This document shows, piece by piece, positions 7,041-12,450 of a stretch of 12,450 nt of DNA. A program made the position numbers and the translations under genes. The DNA is taken from contig CALPMR020000061.1 of assembly GCA_943324725.2 (NCBI GenBank), positions 1 through 12,450 of the forward strand, given 5' to 3'. Every line of letters begins with the position of its first letter. Positions within the stretch are counted from its first letter, which is position 1. Source of the stretch: Bordetella parapertussis. Lineage in GTDB: Bacteria; Cyanobacteriota; Cyanobacteriia; PCC-6307; Cyanobiaceae. A model generated the notes under the pieces. That model ran no database searches. It had not been told where the DNA came from and saw nothing but the letters and a program-made list of their open reading frames with translations.

Positions 7041-8234
7041 ATGACATCCCGATCAGCCCCCTTTCCGCGCACCTTGATGCTGCTGGGCAGCGGCGAACTG
7101 GGCAAGGAAGTGGCCATCGCCGCCCAGCGGCTGGGTTGCCGGGTGATCGCGGTGGACCGCTATGCGGGGGCGCCCGCCATGCAGGTGGCCGATCTGGCCG
7201 AAGTGGTGGCGATGACGGACCCGGAAGCCCTCAAGGCCGTGGTGCGCCGCCATCAACCGGACCTGGTGATTCCCGAAATCGAAGCTCTGGCCGTGGATGC
7301 CCTGGCGGAGCTCGAAAGCGAGGGGATCACCGTGATCCCTACGGCCCGGGCCACGGCGGTGACGATGAACCGGGACCGCATCCGCGATCTGGCCGCCGGC
7401 CCCCTCGGCCTGCGCACGGCCCGCTTCGCCTATGCCGAAAGCGCCGCCGAACTGGCTGCCGCCGCCGCCCCGCTCGGCTGGCCCGTGGTGGTCAAACCGG
7501 TGATGAGCTCCTCCGGCAAGGGCCAGAGCGTCGTGCACGGACCCGAGCAGATCGCCGCCGCCTGGGATGGGGCCATGGCCGGAGCCCGCGGCGCCGGAGC
7601 CCGGGTGATCGTGGAGGAATTCCTGCGCTTTGAGCTGGAGATCACCCTGTTGACCGTGAAACAGTGGGACGGAGCCACCCTCTTCTGCCCGCCGATCGGC
7701 CACATCCAGGAACGGGGCGACTACCAGTGCAGCTGGCAACCGGCACTCCTGGGCCCAAGCCAGCTGCAGGCCGCCCAGGCGATGGCCCGCCGTGTCACCG
7801 ATGAGCTGGGGGGGGCCGGCCTGTTCGGTGTGGAGTTCTTCCTCTGTGGCGACCCCGGCCAGGAGGAGATGGTGTTCTCGGAACTCTCCCCCCGCCCCCA
7901 TGACACCGGCCTGGTCACCCTGGTGGGCCAGAACCTGAGCGAATTCGAGCTGCACCTCAGAGCTGTGCTGGGCCTGCCGATCCCCGAGATCCGCTCCCTG
8001 GGTCCGGCCGCCAGCCGGGTGATCCTGGCCGGATCCGCCGGCGAGGAGGTCCACTATGAGGGGGTGGCCGAAGCCCTGAGCATCCCCGACACCCAGGTTC
8101 TGCTGTTCGGCAAACCCGACGCCAGGCCCCTGCGCCGCATGGGCGTCGCCCTCGCCCGCGGCCACGATGAAGCGCAGGCCCGTGAGCGCGCCGATACGGC
8201 CGCCAGCCGCATCCGGGTGAGTGCCAGCCGATAA
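7041..8234 (+). CDS. purT: Formate-dependent GAR transformylase (PurT)
   Basis: Cytoplasmic ATP-grasp enzyme of purine synthesis that forms formyl-GAR from GAR, formate and ATP without tetrahydrofolate. The 397-residue product has the N-terminal Rossmann-like motif LMLLGSGELGKEVAIAAQRLG (12-32), VDRYAGAPAMQVA (38-50), the ATP-grasp lysine and loop VVKPVMSSSGKGQS (150-163), and the Mg-binding glutamates in FGVEFF (E265) and VFSELSPRPHDTGLVTL (E281). The length is near the usual 390-odd residues. ATG 7041 fits the family length before LMLLGSG. GTG 7029 (with AGGAG only 4 bases upstream) would add four residues and is a real alternative. A hairpin terminator follows. Confidence 0.96.
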   Translation: MTSRSAPFPRTLMLLGSGELGKEVAIAAQRLGCRVIAVDRYAGAPAMQVADLAEVVAMTDPEALKAVVRRHQPDLVIPEIEALAVDALAELESEGITVIPTARATAVTMNRDRIRDLAAGPLGLRTARFAYAESAAELAAAAAPLGWPVVVKPVMSSSGKGQSVVHGPEQIAAAWDGAMAGARGAGARVIVEEFLRFELEITLLTVKQWDGATLFCPPIGHIQERGDYQCSWQPALLGPSQLQAAQAMARRVTDELGGAGLFGVEFFLCGDPGQEEMVFSELSPRPHDTGLVTLVGQNLSEFELHLRAVLGLPIPEIRSLGPAASRVILAGSAGEEVHYEGVAEALSIPDTQVLLFGKPDARPLRRMGVALARGHDEAQARERADTAASRIRVSASR

Positions 8235-8241
8235 ACCCACC

Positions 8242-8266
8242 GACAGCCCTGGCCTGGGCTGTCTTT
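8242..8266 (+). terminator. Hairpin terminator after purT
   Basis: A perfect 8-bp stem, GACAGCCC (8242-8249) and GGGCTGTC (8256-8263), with a six-base loop and TTT right after it. It lies seven bases past the purT stop. The T run is short, but stem and position fit termination and separate purT from the next gene. Confidence 0.6.
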
Positions 8267-8297
8267 GGGCCGTAAGGTACATCCAGCCAGGAGAACG

Positions 8298-9323
8298 ATG
8301 GGCCAGGCCGCTTCCCCTCCGTCAGCCCCGACCCCATCGCCATCCAGGCGCTCGAAGGGTCAGAACGGACGTTCAGCGTCCAAACCCCTGTCGATTGTCG
8401 TGCCTGAACTGCTCGTCCGTCGCCAGGCCATGCCCCCGCCCAGACCACGCCGCACCAGGGGCCTGCTCACCTTCGCGCTGGGAATCGCCTGCGGCTATGC
8501 CCTCGCCAGCCCCTACAGCCAGCGGCTGCCCCAGTTGGCAGCTCAGCTGCTGGCGGGCTTGAGTCGCGGCCCCAACAGCCTGGCGGCGATGGTGAATCCC
8601 CTGAGTTTCACGCACCACCGCGTCTTGATTCTGGGCCGCGACAATGTGGCTGACAACACCGATGTGATGTTCACCGTCGAACTCAAGGACGGCATCACCC
8701 AGATCACCCAGGTGCCAAGAGACACCTTCGTCGAATCTGAACAACTCGGCACGATCAAGGCCAACGCCCTCTATGAACTCGGGGGCATTGACACCGCCAA
8801 AGCTCAGGTTGCCAGTTTGGTTGGCGCGCCGGTCGAACGCTATCTGAAGCTGAATCTCAATGCCGTTGCCAAGGTGGCCGATGCCCTCGGCGGCGTTGAA
8901 ATCAACGTCCCCAAGCGGATGTACTACGTCGACAACGCCCAGGGTCTGTACATCGATCTGCAGCCGGGTCCCCAGACGCTCAAAGGCAAGGAACTGGAGG
9001 GCTTCCTGCGCTTCCGCCACGATGAACTCGGCGATCTGGGTCGGATGGAACGGCAGCGTCTGGTGCTGGCCAAGGTGTTCGAAAAACTGGCTCAGCCCAG
9101 CACCTTTACCAGCCTGCCAGCCCTGCTCAAGATTGCTGGCGATGATGTCATCACCGATCTTTCGCCCATTGAACTCACCCAACTGATGGGCACGATGGCC
9201 CATACCAAGCTGAGCACGAAGCGGCTGCCCGGTCGGCCCTACTGGCAGAACGATCTCAGTTACTGGATGCCCGATTCCAACACCCACTATCCAAGCGGCA
9301 GCGGCGAAGAATCCAGCAATTGA
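8298..9323 (+). CDS. LCP (LytR-CpsA-Psr) family cell envelope protein
   Basis: LCP proteins move undecaprenyl-linked glycopolymers onto envelope acceptors, or act on the lipid pyrophosphate. This 341-residue protein has a Pro/Ser/Arg-rich cytoplasmic head (1-52), one membrane anchor (about 54-72, GLLTFALGIACGYALASPY) and an extracytoplasmic LCP domain at about 108-262. Domain marks are ILGRDN (111-116), NTDVMFTVEL (120-129, D122), QVPRDTFVE (138-146), KANALYELGG (154-163), NLNAVAKVADALGGVEINVP (186-205) and LRFRHDELGDLGRMERQR (237-254), whose Arg and Asp residues bind the pyrophosphate in the family. ATG 8298 has AGGAG 4 bases upstream. An in-frame TTG at 8265 lies in the tail of the purT terminator, so it is unlikely. 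Which polymer it handles cannot be read here. Confidence 0.9.
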   Translation: MGQAASPPSAPTPSPSRRSKGQNGRSASKPLSIVVPELLVRRQAMPPPRPRRTRGLLTFALGIACGYALASPYSQRLPQLAAQLLAGLSRGPNSLAAMVNPLSFTHHRVLILGRDNVADNTDVMFTVELKDGITQITQVPRDTFVESEQLGTIKANALYELGGIDTAKAQVASLVGAPVERYLKLNLNAVAKVADALGGVEINVPKRMYYVDNAQGLYIDLQPGPQTLKGKELEGFLRFRHDELGDLGRMERQRLVLAKVFEKLAQPSTFTSLPALLKIAGDDVITDLSPIELTQLMGTMAHTKLSTKRLPGRPYWQNDLSYWMPDSNTHYPSGSGEESSN

Positions 9324-9366
9324 GGCGGAAACGGGGCCCGGCCTGAGCACGGACCCTGAAGCGTTT

Positions 9367-9380
9367 GACGGTCATCCGTC
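9367..9380 (-). terminator. Short hairpin between the convergent LCP and hydrolase genes
   Basis: GACGG and CCGTC form a 5-bp stem around a four-base loop in the 77-base gap between the two stops. On the minus strand it is followed only by AAACG, with no T run; on the plus strand TTT precedes it. It may be a weak shared terminator. Confidence 0.25.
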
Positions 9381-9400
9381 TGCAGCTCAGCGGCAGGCTC

Positions 9401-10936
9401 TCAGCGCGCCACCCGCACCAGAGCCATCTCTGGATCACCCCAACCGGCGGTGGGAAGCAGGCTGGTTGCCGCCGGAGCCGGCCGAACCGCCGAGCCGGCG
9501 GCAAAGGCGCCGTCAACCCAGGCCAGCAGCAGTCCCCGCAGGGGGCCGCCGCTGCTCTCCTGGGGACCACGCAGATTGAAGTGATCGCCGCCAGCCACCA
9601 GCACCAGGTCATGGCCGCCGGGGCTGGAGGTGCGGAAGGGATCGATCGCCTCGGGATCCGCTGGCACCACCCAGTCCTGACTGCCGCTGACCAGCAGCAC
9701 CCGGGCCTGCAGGGCCATCGACGAGCCAGGCGCAAACACCAGTTGCAGCGGCGGACTGACCGCCGCCACCGCCATCACCCGCGGGTCCACCAGGCCAGCG
9801 CGATCCGCCGCATCCAGAAAACTGCACTGCAGCACCCAGCTGAGGTTGCGACCAGGATCGTCGAAGTTGCTGCAGCGCTGCTTCAGCAACAGGGAACTGG
9901 GCGTGGCCCCCGCCAGCTGCAGCGCCGTGGTGGCACCCCAGGAATGGCCGATCACCACGACGCGATCGGCCTTGACACCGTTCAAACCAGCGATCTGGCC
10001 AGCAGCGACGCCATCGATCACCGCCGAGACATCCAGGGGACGCAGCTTCAGCTCCTCCGGGCCAGGCGGTGGAGCGCTGCCGGAGAGCATCGCCTGCTGC
10101 TGACTGTGATCACTGCCGGGATGGAAGGGCAGGATCACCGTGTAGCCATGGCTGGCCAGATGCCTGGCCCAGCCCTCGAAACTGGTGGGGCCATCCCAGA
10201 GGCCATGGGAGATGACAACCAGTTGGCCATTGCCCCCCTGGGAGGGCCTGATCACCTCCATCTCCAGGGGCGCAGGGCGGTGCTTCACCACCAGGCTGGT
10301 CTTGCTCTGCTGCAGCGCCAAGGAACCGGCGGACTGCATGCGGGGATCGACGCTCACCGCCGGCTGACTGGCGGCCAACTGCCGCGCCTCCGTTTGCTGG
10401 CGCCTGAGCCGGTTGATGCTACGCAGGGCCGGCTGTAAATCCAGGGTGGCGGTGTGGCCTGGCAAGGCCTGAAGCAGGCCCAGAACCGTGAGCTCGCCGT
10501 TGACCTTGGCCCTCTCCAGGGCCTGATTGAGCTGCTCGCCATCCACCCGGTTCGGCAGGCCATCGATCTTGCCCAGAATCGAGGCCACCAGCAGGGCTTG
10601 CTCAAACAGGGGCGTGCCGGCCGAATTGGCCACCAGCTTCTTGACCCGCAACGGCAGGGGAGTGTCGAACAGCTGCTCGAGCTGGCGACCCAGGGCGCCG
10701 TTGCTGGCCCGATCCAGCTCGGCCAGATCACTGTTTCCCTGCCACAGCTTTTGGCGGCTGCCGAGCTCACTCACCTTGATGCTGAAGTTGGTTTCGAGCA
10801 AGGGCAACCGCAGCTGGATCTCCTCCAGGGCTCGAGCGGGGCGGCACCAAAGGCTCGAGAGACTGAACAGAGCCAGCAGGCCACAGCTCAGAGCCCGACC
10901 GCGAAGAGGACTGATCCGCAAGATACCGGCGGGCAA
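9401..10936 (-). CDS. Exported DUF1400 / alpha-beta hydrolase
   Basis: A 511-residue protein. The N-terminus (Arg residues, hydrophobic 17-30, then PARA at 33-36) is a likely signal peptide. Residues about 37-165 fit the DUF1400 domain found before cyanobacterial hydrolases of the PAF-acetylhydrolase/dienelactone-hydrolase type. The catalytic domain starts near 225: VVISHGLWDGPTSF (240-253, oxyanion loop), VVVIGHSWGATTALQLAG (326-343, nucleophile S332 in GHSWG), VSGSQDWVVPADPEA (416-430, acid D421 or D427) and VAGGDHFNLRG (447-457, H452). The fold and triad predict an esterase or lipase; the substrate is unknown. The only starts near the N-terminus are TTG 10936 and TTG 10921, neither with an SD, and a stop lies just upstream, so the true start is uncertain. 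Confidence 0.85.
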   Translation of the reverse strand: MPAGILRISPLRGRALSCGLLALFSLSSLWCRPARALEEIQLRLPLLETNFSIKVSELGSRQKLWQGNSDLAELDRASNGALGRQLEQLFDTPLPLRVKKLVANSAGTPLFEQALLVASILGKIDGLPNRVDGEQLNQALERAKVNGELTVLGLLQALPGHTATLDLQPALRSINRLRRQQTEARQLAASQPAVSVDPRMQSAGSLALQQSKTSLVVKHRPAPLEMEVIRPSQGGNGQLVVISHGLWDGPTSFEGWARHLASHGYTVILPFHPGSDHSQQQAMLSGSAPPPGPEELKLRPLDVSAVIDGVAAGQIAGLNGVKADRVVVIGHSWGATTALQLAGATPSSLLLKQRCSNFDDPGRNLSWVLQCSFLDAADRAGLVDPRVMAVAAVSPPLQLVFAPGSSMALQARVLLVSGSQDWVVPADPEAIDPFRTSSPGGHDLVLVAGGDHFNLRGPQESSGGPLRGLLLAWVDGAFAAGSAVRPAPAATSLLPTAGWGDPEMALVRVAR

Positions 10937-11206
10937 AAGGGGCTTTCAGGCTCGCATGAACCAGGGAGGAGTGGAAGCGGGCCGGTCGATCGGGCGCCAG
11001 ATGCACAGTTGATGAAAGCTGCATCAACCCAGACCAGAGCCATGCGTTGAAAGGATGGAAGGAGGCGAAATCAGGACATCCCAGCCCCAGTGCGTCCAGA
11101 CATCAGGACAGAACCAGCCCTAATCCTGAGGGATGGAATCACATCAACCCAGGACAGAGTTTGGCAATCCAGTGCCGAGATGCTTCCCCAGGCAACGCCT
11201 AGATAG
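10937..11206. other. Non-coding stretch upstream of the hydrolase gene
   Basis: I find no convincing gene here. It holds a 7-bp inverted repeat, GTTGATG (11008-11014) and CATCAAC (11022-11028) with a seven-base loop, 72 bases upstream of the hydrolase TTG and so placed for a promoter-proximal operator or leader hairpin. It also holds the first copy of a direct repeat starting CATCAACCCAG (second copy at 11142). Short frames present here lack SD sites and protein-like composition. I see no clear -10/-35 pair for the hydrolase gene. Confidence 0.45.
11022..11159. repeat. Pair of 18-base direct repeats, 120 bases apart
   Basis: CATCAACCCAGACCAGAG at 11022-11039 and a copy at 11142-11159 differ at two positions. 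A shorter related piece (CATCAGGACAGA) starts at 11101. The first copy overlaps the right arm of the 11008-11028 inverted repeat. The copies may be spaced regulator sites or decayed duplication; neither can be shown from sequence. Confidence 0.45.
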
Positions 11207-11251
11207 CCACAAAAGATGGGCCCTCCAACCGTTGCAAGGTTCAAGGGCCCA
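11207..11251 (-). terminator. Strong intrinsic terminator after the 95-residue gene
   Basis: On the minus strand TGGGCCCT (11244-11251) pairs perfectly with AGGGCCCA (11217-11224). A second stem lies inside (AACC at 11238-11241 with GGTT at 11227-11230) after a symmetric two-base internal loop, with a seven-base apical loop. The tail TCTTTTGTGG follows at once. It begins seven bases after the gene's stop. The plus strand lacks a T run, so it should act mainly on minus-strand transcripts. Confidence 0.75.
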
Positions 11252-11257
11252 GGCCGA

Positions 11258-11545
11258 TCATTGGCTCAGCAGATTGAAGCATTCTGCCGAACGCTCCACA
11301 GGTTCACCAGAGAGTCCACCGGGCTCAGGCACGTGGGGCATCAACACCTCAGCGACGAAACGATCGGAAGATTCTTTGCAATCCCAGACAGCCACAATCA
11401 ACACACCACCTTCTGCCTGGCCGGCAGCGTGATAAAGCTGACCCTTGGGCAGGCCGAGACCAGCCTCGGGGTGAACTGAAGCAATTTCAGCTCGGTATTG
11501 CTCTTCCGTGGCGCCGGGCCAGAAATGGGTAAGTATGTATGTCAT
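11258..11545 (-). CDS. Small dimeric alpha/beta-barrel-like protein, unknown function
   Basis: A 95-residue protein. The pattern is a strand (YILTHFWP, 3-10), a helix (TEEQYRAEIASVHP, 13-26), then GQLYHAAGQAEGGVLIVAVWDCKESSDRFVAEVLMP (35-70) of strand-strand-helix. This resembles small dimeric alpha+beta-barrel proteins (antibiotic-monooxygenase/EthD-like) in which the chain begins with a strand, H7 or H25 may line a pocket, and VWDCKES marks the third strand and next helix. Many relatives I recall are annotated only as hypothetical, several in actinobacteria. ATG 11545 is chosen; a TTG one codon earlier is possible, and no SD is visible. It stands alone, with its own terminator and a long structured upstream region, so it is separately regulated. 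No cofactor site or enzyme activity can be claimed. Confidence 0.75.
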   Translation of the reverse strand: MTYILTHFWPGATEEQYRAEIASVHPEAGLGLPKGQLYHAAGQAEGGVLIVAVWDCKESSDRFVAEVLMPHVPEPGGLSGEPVERSAECFNLLSQ

Positions 11546-11594
11546 CAATCAGAAAAATAGTGCATTCAAGACTAAAGCCACAACACCCATACCA

Positions 11595-11649
11595 AAGATT
11601 CACTCAAGAATCTTCTTAACATCTTGAGTCAACAGCCTTGTTGTTGACT
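11595..11649 (-). promoter_or_regulatory. Chain of three overlapping inverted repeats upstream of the 95-residue gene
   Basis: Stem A pairs AAGATTC (11595-11601) with GAATCTT (11608-11614). Stem B pairs ACTCAAGA (11602-11609) with TCTTGAGT (11622-11629). Stem C pairs AGTCAACA (11627-11634) with TGTTGACT (11642-11649). All are perfect. A and B cannot both form, and B and C share three bases, so A plus C competes with B, as in attenuator or riboswitch-like leaders. The block is 50-104 bases upstream of ATG 11545. It could instead be a set of protein operators. No T run follows a stem, so control of translation or of protein binding is more likely than simple termination. Confidence 0.5.
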
Positions 11650-11690
11650 GGAAAAACCCCAATCCAAGCCGAGAGGCTCCGCTTGTCCAT
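11616..11690 (-). CDS. Possible 24-codon leader ORF
   Basis: A short frame from ATG 11690 to TAA 11616 has a strong SD, GGAGG at 11695-11699, 4 bases upstream. An in-frame ATG at 11711 would extend it to 31 residues with a hydrophobic start (MLLIGGAM). Its last codons run through stem C and its stop lies in the loop of stem B, so translation would melt both stems upstream of the 95-residue gene. The sequence has no recognisable family and no codon run typical of amino-acid attenuators. It could equally be chance or a remnant of a larger gene. Confidence 0.22.
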   Translation of the reverse strand: MDKRSLSAWIGVFPVNNKAVDSRC

Positions 11691-11769
11691 AGCGCCTCCG
11701 ATCAACAACATGGCAAAACTGATCAGGGCAGGCTTGGACTCCTGGGCTGGCAGGACCTGACTGGCTCAT

Positions 11770-11789
11770 CCAGGCCAAGACAGGCCTGG
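11770..11789 (-). terminator. Hairpin downstream of uvrA
   Basis: CCAGGCC (11770-11776) and GGCCTGG (11783-11789) make a perfect GC-rich 7-bp stem with a six-base loop, starting 47 bases past the uvrA stop on the minus strand. No T run follows (ATGAGCC), so its strength as a terminator is doubtful. Confidence 0.35.
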
Positions 11790-11836
11790 TGCAGCAGGGA
11801 TGGCCAACAAGATACCCCGAGCCGATCCGATCTTCC

Positions 11837-12450
<614 letters not shown>

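Noticed and set aside
7053..8282. 409-codon minus-strand open frame opposite purT
   Set aside because: Antisense shadow; purT motifs are complete on the plus strand.
8373..9350. 325-codon minus-strand open frame opposite the LCP gene
   Set aside because: Antisense shadow without motifs; the LCP domain is clear on the other strand.
9365..10438. 357-codon plus-strand open frame opposite the hydrolase
   Set aside because: Gln/Arg/His-rich antisense shadow; the hydrolase triad is clear on the minus strand.

Overview
The window looks like chromosomal DNA from a GC-rich unicellular picocyanobacterium of the Synechococcus/Cyanobium type. The evidence is a Tic20-family protein, a DUF3134 protein (a cyanobacterial family), a DUF1400-type alpha/beta hydrolase, a cyanobacterial-type S6, and housekeeping genes spread singly or in pairs with short spacers and weak or absent Shine-Dalgarno (SD) sites. 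This assignment is inferred from gene content, not from a database match. I see no insertion sequence, prophage, CRISPR array, rRNA or complete tRNA.

Layout. (1) 1-1548, minus strand: a secreted or outer-membrane protein with a beta-barrel-like C-terminal half, followed after 12 bases by a small Pro-rich secreted protein that starts with TTG and lies in AT-richer DNA. (2) 1678-3510, plus strand: Tic20-family membrane protein, ribosomal protein S6 (rpsF) with a structured leader, and an unknown coiled-coil protein. (3) 3516-5074, minus strand: a two-helix membrane protein whose stop overlaps the start of argG (TGATG); this ArgG carries an unusual Gln/Pro-rich N-terminal extension. (4) 5128-6769, plus strand: DUF3134 protein, mraY (lipid I synthesis) and a 78-residue conserved-looking protein. 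(5) 6792-6968, minus strand: a 58-residue single-helix membrane protein. (6) 7041-9323, plus strand: purT, a hairpin terminator, then an LCP-family (LytR-CpsA-Psr) envelope glycopolymer ligase. (7) 9401-10936, minus strand: an exported DUF1400/alpha-beta hydrolase. (8) 10937-11836: a mostly non-coding stretch around a 95-residue dimeric alpha/beta-barrel-like gene, with a strong terminator on one side and an unusual chain of overlapping inverted repeats plus a possible short leader ORF on the other. (9) 11837 to the right edge, minus strand: the C-terminal end of uvrA.

Most genes are core metabolism: translation (rpsF), arginine (argG) and purine (purT) synthesis, cell wall (mraY, LCP) and DNA repair (uvrA). 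They do not form one pathway. The parts most worth a second look are the leader-like region 11595-11711, the small genes at 105-437 and 6792-6968, the ArgG extension and its coupling, and the rpsF leader. I did not find a clear, previously undescribed multi-gene system.
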